From contig JAJKFL010000005.1 of the NCBI GenBank assembly GCA_021186555.1, forward strand, positions 46,309,635-46,373,634: a DNA stretch of 64,000 nt, written 5' to 3'. Below are positions 11,101-23,966 of the stretch, piece by piece (position 1 is the first letter of the stretch; each line of letters begins with the position of its first letter). Below the pieces are notes generated by a model, which was not told the origin of the DNA, did not search any database, and worked only from the letters and a program-made list of their open reading frames with translations. This DNA is from Reticulitermes speratus (Eukaryota > Arthropoda > Insecta > Blattodea > Rhinotermitidae). The position numbers and the translations under genes are program-made.

Positions 11101-14100
11101 TAACCATGTTGCAGAGAGCCACAGGAGGTTAAGACAGAATTCCACCATTAATATGATTCTGTGGCAATTTAATATTTTTAAGCTGAACCTTTTTAAATGG
11201 GACTCAACCAATCACACAGGGGAATACTAGAACTACTGATTCAGGAACTGAAAAGACAGCAAATTTTTACATTTGAAACAGTCTCCCAGCAAACAGAATT
11301 CTATTGCTATACCATAAAACACACGGTAATATGAAACTGAGCTAGAAATGACACTCAAATGACACATTCATAAAGGCAATTATCTCAATTACAGATTATC
11401 ATCCATAAACCAACACCTAGTGTATAGTCTACCTTGTCCACTCCACAAGTTTGGAAACACATGTAGCAAGATAAGTGGGACAGCTCAATTGGTATACTAA
11501 CTACATTACAGGTTGGATGATCAAGGAATCAATGTTTGATTCCCAGTAGAGGTAAAAGGTTTTCTCTTCTCCTCAATTTACACATACTAATTCTGGCACA
11601 TCTCCTCCTACGTAATTATCTCAAAAACATCACGAGACTTATGGAAAACAGGCATTGGAAATAAAATGTGTATTCAATGCTGCTCCACTTCTGTTCAAAG
11701 CACTTTTTGCTCCAACAAATATTTAGTGCATTATGTTCAATACGTGCACAAAAAATGCAAGTAGGTTTTCACATAAAGTGCACAAGTTTAACCAAAATTG
11801 CAAGGTGCTGACAAAGCTGATAAAAACCCTCAAGCCGATTTCATAATAATCCATTCAGTTCTTGAGTTATTATATGTGGACAAACAGACACGAAGATACT
11901 ACGTGCATTTCTGCAGCTTCCTGTTGTACTTGCACAAAACAGAAATTAATGGCTTCCATGTGAAGCAGGATGCAGACAATCAAGGCAGAACAGCACCAAT
12001 GCAAACTTCTGTCAGTAGAACAGGGATCATTGTCTTATGTGTGGAAGGGTGCAAGTGGTGAGGACAGTAACAGCTGTTAACATGTACCCCAGTTCTGGAG
12101 TACACAATTCTGGGTGTGGGGTTACCCAGGCAACTATGTTTTGTAAATGGTGCCTAACATCTGCAGGCCCTCATGAAAGTTGCATGTCACCCATCTGGTG
12201 CCTGTAATTCTGAATGGCTCCTACATTTTTGGAAAATATGTGCACCCTTGCCCTAGTTTGGCCTACTATGGCACCTCCCTACTAACATTTCAATTCATCA
12301 GGCTCCTAAACTGCCATACTCTTTGTTTTCATTATCATGTGTTCTTCTTATGTCTGTGATACTCAATTTGGAACATAGTGAGTCACTGTAACAGCTTCAA
12401 GCAAATGTACTTACCGGCTTACAGTTTCTAACTTGATAAAAGGGGCCTTTAATCCAGCGGAGGATGATTTTGTTTTAATAGATGACGATCTCTTAAGATA
12501 TTTCTCATATATTTTATCCAGCCATTTGAGAACCTGAAATACCAAAAAATTCCGTACTGACTGACTGAAAGTTTACATCTCTGACAGAAGCTTCACTTGG
12601 TATGAGTAACCTGAAAAAAACTGTTTCTGTGCTATGAACATCACTGGAAATGTGTCTTGTGCACAGATATACAATTACTTCACTCCCTGGTATTAGAACA
12701 CAGTTACTAGACAGAGGCAGACTTAGCATGTCCACATTAGCATAAGAAAATACGATCTCTGCAAATGCAGACATGATACCTGACACTGTGGCTCTACTGT
12801 TGCAACTCCAAGCTCAGTGCCTGGAACAGGCACTTGCTTGTTAGTCATCTCCTACTATAAGTGAAGCACAGATAGTCTCAGTATGCTTGCGCAATGTATT
12901 CAGCTAAACAAAGAATGGTCATATGAAATACTTTTGCAAGGGGTATGATGGAAAAAAGACACCAAGAGTTATGTAAAAAATATCCTGCATCAACAGTCAC
13001 ATGTAAAATAACAATAGTGAAAATAGTGGGAATGTTTTAAATGACAAGTTCAGTGCTGTGGGTGGAGGGTAGGAGACCTTGTGTTTTTCTCATAGGAGGA
13101 ATGGTTTTACATTAAGAAAGAATATAAAGCACAAAAGTAACATATATCTGAAAATCTCCGTACACCTGATGAAGTACCTTTGTGTAACCTTAAAGCTGGA
13201 GCTGGGTATGTACTAACTGCACACAAAATCATATAAACCTGACAATCGGAACCAACAGTAAACTTCTGTGACAGCCCTGGTAGCAGCGACAATGTACTCA
13301 CTTTCTCTAGGGGCCAGATGGGGATACTCCAGCGAGCTGCGTTATCTAATGGATTCACTGTGCACTGTTGTGGCTGCAGCTTGGCTCTCTCCAGCATTGC
13401 CTCAGCACGGGTCTTCTGTAAAAAGCAAGAGTCAGAGGATCCATCATTCCCATTCTAGTGATAAGATGTGACACTAGACATGTTGGATAGTGCCATGACA
13501 GTGTAGCTGACAGAAGATAGAACTTGGGTCACATTCAGTATAACAGACTCATCCATGATTTACTAAGTCAGGGGGTGTACAAATCCTCACTGCCAGGTCA
13601 CCTGCATTTTGTAGAGTGGCATCTCACATTTTCAGTGTAATTACTGCAGTTTTTTCCCTTACATACAAACACGTATTTACATTCTCACACACTCAAGAAG
13701 AAAGTGCCAGATGTTAGTGACTTATACGTCCTCAGTATGGAACTTGCTTCTCGTTGCCCTCCTGGTGCCTACAATTTTGAGGTACATCCAAGATTTTTTT
13801 TACAATTTTTTGACCCTCAGCATAAGTGGCAACATTTAATACAGTTTAACTAATCTATCACAATGCAAGAATTTGTAATATCACTGTGAATACTTTCAAT
13901 CACAATTTCAGTGCACAGGCAATTCACCAAATGAATCAAAACTTAAAAAAGAAAGAAAGGCTTATCAGGCCATTCATGGCATTATTAAAGAACTAGTTTA
14001 TGTACACATATTGTATACCATATGGTGCATGAAATAGTAGTCTACAGCCACGTAAGACTTCTTCATTGATCAGATAAGCAGAACTGTTTGTTTGAAGAGT

Positions 14101-17100
14101 AAGCAGCATTCTAACTAAAGTCATCTCAAACACAAAGTGCCAAGAAGCAACTTACCGATTTCCTTCCCCCTCTCAGTCCGTCTCCTGGTGAATCAAGCGT
14201 GGCTGGAGACTCGGAATACTGACCACCCAGAGGAGTAGAAGTGGACGATGGGATAGTGCATTTTGGTGTGTTACCACTGACAGAGCCACAACCAGCAGAT
14301 ACACCTGCGCTTGTATAAAGTGACCTGTCTGTCACCACATAGTTCACTTCCTTCACCAGAAAATACTCGACTGTCTGCAACAGTCAGAAGTTGGTGCCAA
14401 CAATGTCACTAGTATGTATTTCTAACCTATTATGAAGGGTTTGGAAGACAAAGACAAGGAAGATGAGAGAGACATGAGAATATCGTCTTCTGGGACATTA
14501 GGCCGTGCAGCCAGATGCTCACAGATATTTCAGAGAAAAATGAAGCCTCCACCTTCACTGCTGAAGACCATAATGATGTGTTTATTCCAATTGTGAGATA
14601 TGGGGTTCTCATGGCAGTGATCAAGTGATGGAGGACTTCACAATAGGTTTGATTTTAAGACATGTGTGGATTCACACAAACACATACGGGAAGTAATGCT
14701 GTGTAGTTTGGTACAAATTTACTGATGTTCTGTGAAACATGCTGCCTCCATCTTCAGGGTGGAAGAATATAGATTCTTCTGTCACCTGTCATCTGGCCCA
14801 GTGATAAATAAAACACAGTAGGACAATATGGAGAGAAACATTTGCTTCTGCCATTTTCAGTTATGCTCTAAAATATGCTTTATGGGATGTGTTCAGCTAA
14901 ACTCACAGACAACACACAAGTTATACTGACAGTTTTCATAGTTTTACTCAGTTGCTTCAGGCATATAAAGTGACAGTACCTCAATTAGGACACAATTATT
15001 TCCTTTTAGATCCTTTCCAATTCTTCATTCACCAGTCATGCTACAATTTTATGGTATACTTTATCAAGATAATGGCAGTGACATACAATAAGCCATAAAT
15101 ATAAACAAGAGTGGAAAAACATGCTCTCCCCAAGAGCATACACCTTTTTCAAATGCATAATTTACTGCAACTGCAACCTGAAAATCCAATCATACTGCGG
15201 CCAGAAAGACTTTTCCTTGTATATCATCAAATATTCACAACATCTGGGAATTACTTCAAATACAAGATGTACACCTCTGAGCTATACATTTTGGGTTACA
15301 CACCAGTCTCCAGCATTTTTTTAAAATCAATAACATCTATTATGCATTTCATATGAAGTAGTTTATACTGCACTGACAGAAACTAAAATTAAAATGACCC
15401 GGCAAATTTCAGTGCAGATGACAATACCACACTTTATCAAAACTGTTACACAGTTCTGCTGATGAAATATGCATGACTTAACACCCAATTATGCATTCAC
15501 TTTAAGCAATTCATATAAAAAACATTTAACAAATCTGCAATATTTGAGGTTAGAAATTCAACAACATTTCAGATGAAGCTACTGCCTCCATCTTCTGTGT
15601 GGACTTGTCACAGAAGTTTACAAATACAAACTGTTAACATTATATTAACATACACAAACGTCAAACACTGTTCAATTTCACTTCTTGTAAGAGATAATCA
15701 AGAATGCTGGGATTAACAGAACTGCAAACTGTAGTGGATAAAATGTTTCAAGGAGATTACAAAAAAATTCCAATAATGAAAGCAATTCTTGGTGCCTATA
15801 TACAACTCAGAACAATACCAGTCAACCCACAATGAAAATAAACTGCAATAATTTCAGTGAAAATACTTCACAGTCTTACACTGCAATGGTATGTAATAAC
15901 AGGTTCCTCGGATGAATCTTAACACTACCATCCGAATACTGTTCCGTTTATAGTAACGGCTATATGACACATCCAATATAAGTGCTAGGTTCAATAAAGC
16001 TACAACTGAATGCACAAAGACTTCCACACTGGGAGTAAACGTTAAAAAGTAATGGAAGTTCAAGATAAACCTCAAATCTCTGAACATGTACATAATACAC
16101 TTTAACAACTTCCTTTATATAAGGCAGCTGTACGAAGTAACGGAAAGAGTGTCATTTTGGTAGTTTTCTCCATAATAGTTTGTAAACAATATGTAGGTCT
16201 TAGACCCGCCTCCCCGATACTTACGCTATTGTACGTTCTGCCAACTTAAAATTGTCCCAGGTAGCTGAAGACGAGTAATTTAACAGTGGATAATGCAATT
16301 ACTATCCCTCAGTTACATTCTTAGTATTTTATAAGCACTTTAAGTAAGTTCGATCCATTAATAAATTAACTTTGCCAGAGCTGTCACACAAAATGGCTTT
16401 ATTCTCATCGGTCACGAACGCTTTACAAAAGAGGGCAGGACAATCGCCGGAAATAAAAATGGCGGCGGCTTAGCAAAGCCGGAGAGACGTATTGGGTGTG
16501 CTCCCTACCTCTACACACCTTCAATCAATGCGCAACGTTCTACTTTGCGACACTCACGCACAAACGGCTTTTAATACCACACATAATCTGCATAAATCCA
16601 CGTATAAACAAATTACAACATCTACGAACTGGAAAAAAAATTGCAATCATCTAGCAGGGCTGAACCAATCCCTTAAATAACTGCATTTGGTTGATGATAC
16701 TGGCATTGGAAGAGACTTGCTGTGCTGCTTTGATCAAACTCACATATTTCTTCTGACAGCTTCACAAATTTCGATAACAGGACTGTCAGCTCTATACCTT
16801 AGGACACTCAACACAAGGAGATATGCAGACTGGCATCCCATTCTAAATGTACTGTCACAACACTTTACTTTATACAGATTGTCAAGTATTAATCGGAAGA
16901 AAACATAACTCATTAAGTACCCCTCACAGAATTCTCAGATATAAAACAAGCACCATATGATAAATGCAGCTGAAGCACTGGAAAAGCAAACCTGGGAAAT
17001 AAAGATGTGGGAAGGGGTCAAACAGATGATGGGGATGGCAATGCTCTTTATTGTTGCGTTCCCCTTCAGCCCCCTGCCCAATGTTAACAAGCCCAAAACA

Positions 17101-18505
17101 CTTGTCACTGGAAGGGTTACCACATTATCACTATCCTCACTCCCCATGTTTCTGTGACAAGAATGCACAGCCAGCTACAAGGAATACAGGGAAGTATGCC
17201 CAAGGCAGACGTGCAACAGTTTGAAGGAGACGTGGAGGGGATTAATGCATGTCACTCTCTTCTCTGGCCTCAGCATGCATGCACACATACACAAGTAGAT
17301 TTATCACATCCCCAAGCACAGAAAAATACGGTCTCAGTTTGTGCAGGCATGTTAGTTGAGACTGTCCCTGTGCTCTTGCTGCTGAAATCCCAAGTTGGTA
17401 AAACAGGTGCCTAGCCATGTCTTATAACACATGGTCTCAGCACAGTTGTGAACTGTATTCAGTCGAACAAAGTGTTCATTTACAAATATTTTGCATGGCA
17501 TATAATCGAAAATGTTCTCATAACTTTTGTAAAAATATCAGGTGCCATGTGAAAAACAATATACAAAAGAGAGGAAAGATTTTGAACGGGTTCAGTGGTG
17601 GTTAATAGGAAAATACAAACACACTTTGAAGGATCACAGTCCCTTCATTTTTAGGGTCAAGCAGTCCATAAAGTCAATAACTATTTACCAGTTGACATGG
17701 AGTAATATCTCAGCAGATTTTAATCTTCAGAAACACCACTGTGAAAGCCTCAAACCTTGTACTGAATTATGTATCACCAAAAGAAAGAAAACCAATTACA
17801 AATGACAAAATGGAAGGAAACAGTTGCAGCTAATATGAAATTATTTTTATACATGAAAGGAGGAAACTAAGAAATCTCCAAAAACCACTCAGAATTGGTG
17901 ATATGAACCATATCTATTTCCTGAAACAAGCATGTTCCATTTAAATTTACCAGGTATTATGATAAAATGTGGCATGCAAACATCGGCGAATGGATGTGTT
18001 ATACAGGCCTTTGTTCCTGACGTATTCAACAATACGTCTGCAAAAATGAAGAAAAATGAATACACACGAATGACTTAATTTACACTGCACAGCAACCTTC
18101 TTCCTCTTACACTACAATGGCACATTTCTCCATAGAAAACATCAAGAACCAGCATAAAAAAAGTTTATTCTTACTGCTCCTAGTGACTTCAATTTCTGTT
18201 CAAGGTTACTTGAAGTATGGTGACTTTTTATATCCAAGTAGAATTTCTTATTCAGCAGAGGTTTGGCACTTTTGCGGTGCTGACTTCGACCTGAAAAGTG
18301 TGACAAAACAGTTATATCAGGAATACTGTAATTGAGACACGGTATTATACCAGTTCACACTTAAAGCAGTGGTTTACACGCGATACATTTACAAGGCAAA
18401 ACTTATTTGGTAGATTATCTTAATGAAAAAGGCATTGCATATGTAATACTACCATAACCTACCTTCTTTTTCCTTCTGCCCGTTTGTTTTGGAAAGTGAT
18501 AACAT
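8108..18505 (-). CDS. chif: chiffon/DBF4-like regulatory subunit of CDC7 kinase, N-terminal 351 codons
   Basis: Activates the CDC7 kinase, which phosphorylates MCM helicase at replication origins in the nucleus (family knowledge). Exons on the minus strand: 18505-18463, 18290-18175, 14374-14156, 13415-13302, 12533-12415, 10535-10344 and 8359-8108. All junctions are GT-AG and the phases agree, giving 351 codons plus two bases. The start is the first ATG after an in-frame TAA six bases upstream. A BRCT-like motif N spans residues about 22-71 (KKFYLDI ... VEYFLVKEVNYVVTD). A motif-M-like segment follows (IPIWPLEKVLKWLDKI, then APFIKLETVSR followed by RPVY and VWPTIN). A DBF4-type zinc finger lies near residues 297-316 with C297, C300, H310 and H316 (C-x2-C-x9-H-x5-H). 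Residues 72-126 are Ser/Gly/Pro-rich linker. The last donor at 8108 leaves phase 2, so the gene continues leftward. Identity is secure from three motifs in the family order. Confidence 0.93.
8360..10343. other. chiffon intron 6
   Basis: Contains a short (CA)n-like stretch at about 9290-9362 (mixed ACAC/GCATGCA) and otherwise undistinguished AT-rich sequence. Confidence 0.6.
10785..11060. repeat. Dispersed repeat family L, copy 2
   Basis: Carries GAAGCTAATGGCTACT, CTCAAGAAATT, TGCCACCGGTCCTG, ATCCAGTC and ATCTATGCCTATGTCCTCC in the same order as in the copies at 34299 and 39125. Lies in chiffon intron 5 between exons 10344-10535 and 12415-12533. Confidence 0.6.
11468..11600 (+). mobile_element. 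tRNA-related SINE fragment
   Basis: An A-box-like GGACAGCTCAATTGGTATAC and a B-box-like GTTTGATTCCCAG are spaced as in a tRNA head. A GTAAAAGGTTTTCTCTTCTC body follows. Too diverged at the stems to be a tRNA gene. Confidence 0.5.
13416..14155. other. chiffon intron 3
   Basis: No recognised repeat or gene; ordinary AT-rich intron. Confidence 0.5.
14484..14640. repeat. Palindromic repeat family P copy
   Basis: Begins with TCTTCTGGGACATTAGGCCGTG and reaches the core GCCTCCACCTTCACTGCTGAAG. One arm is intact, the other degraded. Chiffon intron 2. Confidence 0.6.
14690..14830. repeat. Palindromic repeat family P copy
   Basis: GTGTAGTTTGGTACAAAT, then TGCTGCCTCCATCTTCAGGG and GGAAGAATATAG. A second copy directly after the one at 14484. 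Confidence 0.65.
15560..15640. repeat. Palindromic repeat family P, core fragment
   Basis: CTACTGCCTCCATCTTCTGT at about 15579, followed by a partial second arm. Confidence 0.5.
15880..16500. promoter_or_regulatory. CpG-rich segment with YY1-like motif in chiffon intron 2
   Basis: CpG dinucleotides are conspicuously denser than in the flanks, for example ACCCGCCTCCCCGATAC at about 16204 and GGACAATCGCCGG at 16438. AAAATGGCGGCGGC at 16457-16470 matches the YY1-type motif common at housekeeping start sites. It lies between chiffon exons 18175 and 14374, so it may be an alternative or internal promoter. No transcript can be assigned. Confidence 0.35.
16501..18174. other. Rest of chiffon intron 2
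   Basis: Apart from a tail fragment of repeat family P at about 17690-17770 (CACTGTGAAAGCCTCAAACC), nothing is recognised. Confidence 0.5.
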
Positions 18506-18559
18506 TCCTTAATGTAAACACAAACTTTCACGATAAAAGATAACTAAATAGTTTACGCA

Positions 18560-19110
18560 TCCGGCTCGACGTAATTTACATAATGAACAGGCGAACATAC
18601 TCATCTTGTGCTTTCACACCTTCTACATTATTCGTACCGACATCCTTACTTCCATTACAGCCTGACGACCGCATCAGGGAACAGGTCAACTTTATACGCC
18701 ACTTTGCAACTCGAATACGACACATAACAACTACTGCAGGAATACAAATGTTTCTAAAATAAACCCTTTTTCTATTACAGCTTCTGTTCAACACATAAAT
18801 ACAGTCCCAACACATGCATAGTCCACATAATTCATGATCTGAAACTCCTTTGAACACTTTCACCCGCCACGCTACGGCCAAAACAACCCTCGCTGGCACG
18901 CTCTAGCGGCAATGTGTTATATATAGAATACACGACACTATCAGAATGATATTGATTTTAAAGCGAAATAGCCTCACTCGACGATTGTTAAATGATGCAT
19001 TTCGTGGTATTATTTACAGTCATTGATAAATACTGGACGAATGAGAAGAGGTTTCTGTTAATCCCACCGCCATCACTAATGCCAAACAGTTGCTGTCCAG
19101 AAAGTTGCCG
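18560..19110 (-). promoter_or_regulatory. Probable chiffon promoter and 5' UTR region
   Basis: Lies just upstream of the chiffon start at 18505 and is CpG-enriched relative to its flanks. A TATATATA-like stretch occurs at about 18919-18926. No initiator can be fixed. No other coding gene is seen here; the 107-codon open frame inside (18576-18899) resembles no protein I know. Confidence 0.45.
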
Positions 19111-20390
19111 CCAAAAATTTAAATAAAATGATCCGATTCATTTAATGAACATCGCTTTGCGCAATTCCAGACACCCTCAATGAAAGTAATATTGGGGCCA
19201 GTTGGATGAAAGCGGAAAATATGAAAATAAAGTTTAATTTCAATATTTGTTTCTTTGCTGGTATTGCTCTTGGTCTTTGTTGAACTATACCTCACACTAC
19301 TTCACCTTACTCAATGCATCAGAAACATACCAGTTCTTCCTTGAAAGCTAGCTAATGCTGCCACATGCAAAGCCGATGGTAGCAAGTAACTGCATACCTT
19401 GAGAAATTTAAAATTAAAAAAGGATTTACAATACCCTTTAAGTAATCTTCTTATGAATATTTTATTATTTATATTTACTTACATTTGCACAAGTTCCATG
19501 AGATCATGTTTTACGGTCTTGCATTCATCTGTTTTAAAGAAGCCGGAAACTACAATAATAGTACAAGAAAAAGGCTGTAGTTCATCATTCTTTCCGCCAC
19601 CAGTGGACATGAACTGGTTTTACACCAAGGTTAGCTATCTTCACAGTACATGTCTACTCAGCTCAGACCTTAATTTTGGAATGACAAACTTGAGTGTTTT
19701 TAAGATTACACTCAATTTATTCAAGTACAGACCATGATAGATTATTAAACAGGCTATACCCAGTTCCTTCAATCCACTTAATTTTAATGTAATGTCACAA
19801 ACCCCTGCAACCACTGCAGTTGTAAAGATATCTTGAACAAACCGATGAGAAAAAATATATTTTCCAGCTAACATACTGGATCCAAATTTGTCCTTGTACT
19901 TATTTGAGCACCATATGCACATTCTGCCAACGTCAGTATGCCGAATGGAAGACTTTTATCACATTCTATCTACCACAATTTTGTATAGATTCCTCTTTAT
20001 CTACTTCTAAGCTTAATGTTCTGCCCATCTCACACTTCTCGAATTAATCATCTTAATATGATCAGATGAGAAGAATTACGGGGTTCCGCACCATAACATT
20101 TTCTCCAGTTCTATTTACTTCATCTCTTGTATGTCCATACACTTCACGGTACTGTTGTTATTTCTCTATCAAAAATATGGGACCATCATGGTAAAAATGT
20201 TACTGATAAGGAAAACAACACACAACAATTGTATGGTCCCCTTAAGAACTTCACGAATTCCATTACTGGTTCACAGATTATTAGAGCAGGATAGACACAA
20301 ACATAAACCTGGTAACACAAGAGTTTGAAATGGGAAGGGCAGGGGGTGGGGGGAGCCACTTTCCTGTTGCATAGATTTCTAGTTTGTATC
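19111..20390. other. Intergenic stretch without recognised features
   Basis: AT-rich. Short open frames here (such as 19641-19922 minus) carry no family signature. Confidence 0.5.
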
Positions 20391-20397
20391 TAGTTGT

Positions 20398-20440
20398 TGC
20401 TGCTGCTGCTGTTGTTGTTGTTGCTGCTGGTGTTGTTGTG
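20398..20440. repeat. (TGC)n/(TTG)n microsatellite
   Basis: TGCTGCTGCTGCTGTTGTTG-type run with interruptions. Confidence 0.9.
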
Positions 20441-20639
20441 TTAAATGTTATATATAACCTCCAAGTTTTGTAACAATTATCTTACAATCACAAAACTGGT
20501 AACACAAGAAGTTTTATAGCACTAAGAGTTCGAAGCTGAACTACAAAAGCCTACTTTCCATTGCATAGATTTGATAAAGTTAATTAGTAAAACAATGAAT
20601 CACATAAATATACAAATTAAAATGCTGATAATACTGCCA

Positions 20640-21420
20640 TTGCTACACTTTTTGAATGGTCAAAATTTCAGGAATGGAATTCCAGACTTTCAGAAATACA
20701 TTTTCTGCCACTTGCAGTGTTGATCTGACAAACTGATTTCTTTCAATACTTTCCAGTTCAGCTCTTAAATCAACAAAATTTTACCCCTAAATTCAGCTGC
20801 TCTGTAAATCAAATGCATCTCAGAGTTATTCAAATCAATCCACTGCAACCTTTGCAGATTCAATTTCTCTAATGTTAAATGGCACATTTTAAGATTTTTT
20901 CAGTTTCTTCCAGTGACCTGATTGGAATAAAATGTGAAGAGAATGGTCTGATAATTGAATCAGTGACACCTGAAAATTGCACTTGATGGCTCTGAATGTC
21001 TGGTTTGTCATGAATTTTAAGATCAGTCATGTATTTTTGTGGGTTTGGGAAATATTTAAAAGTGCCACTGTCGACATCACATTTCAACATTTTCAATTTT
21101 AATTCAAAGCTTTTATGTTATTTAATATAACATCAATTGTTCTGAAAACCCCAGCAATTTGGTGTCCAAGACATTGAAATGCAACGAAAATCTATAAGAG
21201 AACATCAACTTACAAATCCACACATCACATGATTCTTCAAATGACAATCTGTCATTTGTCACAAATAAACAAATTTCATCCAAACACTCACCAAATTGAT
21301 GAAAAACAGAACCTTGACTAAGCCAACCAACATTATTTTACAAAAATAGTCCTTGGTACACTAAATTCACCTCGCTCAGAAACTTCTGCCATTATCTTTT
21401 TTTTTAAAGCAAGTACAGGG
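20640..21420 (-). pseudogene. hAT-superfamily (ZBED5/GTF2IRD2-like) transposase relic
   Basis: Minus-strand reading gives, in order, MAEVSERGEF near 21395, then VGWLSQGSVFHQFGECLDEI (about 21330), and FSLHFNVLDTKLLGFSEQL at about 21150-21195. Then come KLKMLKCDVDSGTFKYFPNP (about 21040-21100) and LQRLQWIDLNNSEMHL near 20820. This order matches the C-terminal half of ZBED5/SCAND3-like hAT transposases (WLSRGKVL, then HLNDLNLKLQG, then the LQLELIDLQ region). Several stops and frameshifts; N-terminal zinc finger and dimerisation end not seen. Confidence 0.7.
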
Positions 21421-21429
21421 TTAATATTG

Positions 21430-22473
21430 ATTACTTTAGTTAATGCACCCCTATTCAAGACACTTTAAAGTGTGACAAACCTACTTCTTAGAAACCAGGA
21501 AATAAAGCAGTCCAATTAATAATAATGTAAATATATGTCATCTCAAAATCTTTACTTGTCTATGCCAGCACTTGTTACTTCCTCCTACAGGTCTATGTCA
21601 GTGATACGCAACCTTTTTCTACAATGGGCCACTCAGACACAAGTGATTTGGTGAAGTGCTACAAAAAATTTGTAAAACACATTGATCTTAATATATTAAT
21701 ATATTGAAAAATTAAGTTTTATTTATTTAATTTATATTTGTATTAGATTATGATAAACTGTATAGCTCCTTTTACATGTAATACTGATACCGTTATTTTT
21801 ATTTTCAATAGAATTTATCCCTAGGATTCTTTAATAATTTTGACAAATGTTGCCAGTTATGCTAGGAGGCATGTGGGGAAACCTGAGTTCACAGATTTTG
21901 CCAAACAAGTTGCTTGCAATGTCACCAGTGTGTCAGACAATACCAACTTATGAACATTTAAAGCATCCTGCTTTGACAGAAAGTTTGTGTTAGTGATGTA
22001 AGATCCTGATAACCCAACATAGAGTGATGGAATCAATATACATACTGGAATTTATGGACTTGGGACTACTCTCCTCAAGTGCCAGATTATCAGGATTTCC
22101 ACATTATCAGACATCAGATTAAAGGAATTTTGCTGTATTTGCTTTTAGTTGACACTGTTGGATACAATGATGCGCATCATTTTTATTTATTCTTCGGACA
22201 CAATAATAATCATCTCTGTCTGATGACTCCCTTGTGTATACTGCCCATACAGACAGAGCATAAATTAGTCTGTGCCCTGCTTATAATGTGAAATGCAATA
22301 CAATGCAGTTTGTTGCCTACTACCAAATATCATAGTCACCACCATGAGAACCTAAAATCCACAGGTACAGAGAAATTCACAAAAGATTTTCCCCTACACA
22401 TTTATATTGCAGGACTGCAAAGAATTGTATTTTATTTGTTCTTTTTATAACCATATGCTAACTAAAGGAAATA
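21430..22473. other. Intergenic, possible hAT-like end at 21598
   Basis: CAGTGATACGCAACCTTTTT at about 21599 looks like the terminal repeat of a hAT element, but no partner end was found. Otherwise AT-rich filler. Confidence 0.35.
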
Positions 22474-23966
22474 CAGTGAAACCTCTATCCATAGTTTTTC
22501 AGGGGACCGGAAAATTTGAACGATACATACGGGAAATGATAGTACCGGGAAACCATTAAAAATTATACATAAGAACAATTTAATGATAATTATTACTTCT
22601 TGCTGAGAAAATCTTTCATTGACGTTTGTTTTGAGCAAACTTTACTCCTCCTCAATTCAAAGTACGATTTTTCAAGGCCTAGAACACTTTCACGACCACT
22701 GTCACTCGTGCTGTGCGCATAAAAGAAAGATCTTACTTCCATCAGCGCTTCATCCGTCTCAGCAAAGCTCCCCAACTTCTTCTTCTCCTTCTTCCCGCTC
22801 CACACTCCCGACGTCACGAGGCTCACGCACAGCTCCTGCACTGCTTCTACACCACAGGTTGCCACGTGACTGTCCACAGAGACGTAGTCCTCGAATTTAT
22901 CTTTGTTCATGCCACTGAACTTGTCCCAGTCTTGGCGGAAATCATCGTCATCGTTGGTCAATACGACGTCACTATCGCCTGAAGATTGTCCCTGCACGTA
23001 ACCAGCTTTCGAAAACAATTTTCGATTGTCTGCTGGGTTACTTCTTGCAAGGCTGCCACAGTGTAGTGCAAAGCTTCCAACACGTTTATCTTCTTTTTCG
23101 TATCTTTGCCTGCATCCATTAAGCAAACAGCTGTTTGCACGAGGCGTTTTCTATAAAGCTGCTTATAACAGTTTATTACCCCTAAATCAAGGGGCTGGAG
23201 CACACTTGTACAATTTGCCGGGTACCGTATGACTTTTACATTTCTTAGAAACGATGTATCCTTTGGATGTGCGGCACAATTGTCCACAAAGAGGAGAATG
23301 TTCCTGTTTTGTGCACCCATACTTGCGTCTAACGAACGCAGAAATGAAGAAAAAATGTCTGTGGTCATCCACGCTTTATTGTTCGCGTGGTACTTGGTGG
23401 GTAATTTTTTTACATTCTTGAAACATCGCGGTTTCGGAGATTTTCCGATAACAATCGGCACTTGTTTGTCAGTTCCATCACTGTTAACACAAAGTAAAAC
23501 AGTAAGTCTGTCTTTACAGTTTTTCCCTCCATGACAAGACTCCCCTTTGAGAGCCAAGGTTCTATCAGGAAGCACGTTGTAGAAGAGCCCCGTCTCATCC
23601 GCGTTGTAAATATCACGTTGTTCGTAGCCCTCCAACAAAGATGGCAGTCTTTCCAGCCACGCTTCCGTGCTTTCGCTGTCCACTGCCGCACTTTCTCTCG
23701 ACTAACTTCTTGTATACTAGGCCATGCCGGTCCTTAAACCTCGCTAAACCATCGCTTCAAATTAAAAAAAAAACTATCAGTGCGGGAAAATGTTGCGTCA
23801 GGACCGTGATTTTTCAACTATTGGTGCGGGAAAACGACAGTTCGAGGAACAATGGAGGCGGGAAAAAATAGTGTTATTTATACGGGGCTAATTTCGGGAC
23901 CAAATAAGGCAGACGATACATGCGGGCGAACGACGGTAACGGGAACGATGGATAGAGGTTTCACTG
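22474..23966 (-). mobile_element. Tigger/pogo-type DNA transposon, internally deleted, with DDD transposase core
   Basis: Inverted ends CAGTGAAACCTCTATCCAT at 22474-22492 and reversed at 23948-23966 are flanked by TA on both sides, as expected for Tc1/mariner-superfamily insertion. The minus-strand frame 22958-23683 encodes a Tigger catalytic core with all three acidic landmarks: NADETGLF, LLFVDNCAAHP and LQPLDLGVI. A second frame (22593 to about 23000) carries the acidic C-terminal tail and ends FLSKK. A frameshift near 22960 separates the two, another near 23690 precedes the core, and the N-terminal helix-turn-helix DNA-binding half is gone. Non-autonomous, but fairly young judging by intact ends. 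Confidence 0.93.

Noticed and set aside
18576..18899. 107-codon minus-strand open frame as a coding gene
   Set aside because: It overlaps the likely chiffon promoter, has no family signature and no downstream partner exon was found.
19641..19922. Last exon of FBXL4
   Set aside because: A Leu-rich minus-strand frame, but the true terminal exon (LLDVSFCDQV, VSVERSF) is at 26459-26318 and joins in phase.
22593..23691. Host gene of the jerky/CENP-B type
   Set aside because: Terminal inverted repeats, TA flanks, a frameshift and loss of the N-terminal domain show a Tigger transposon copy.
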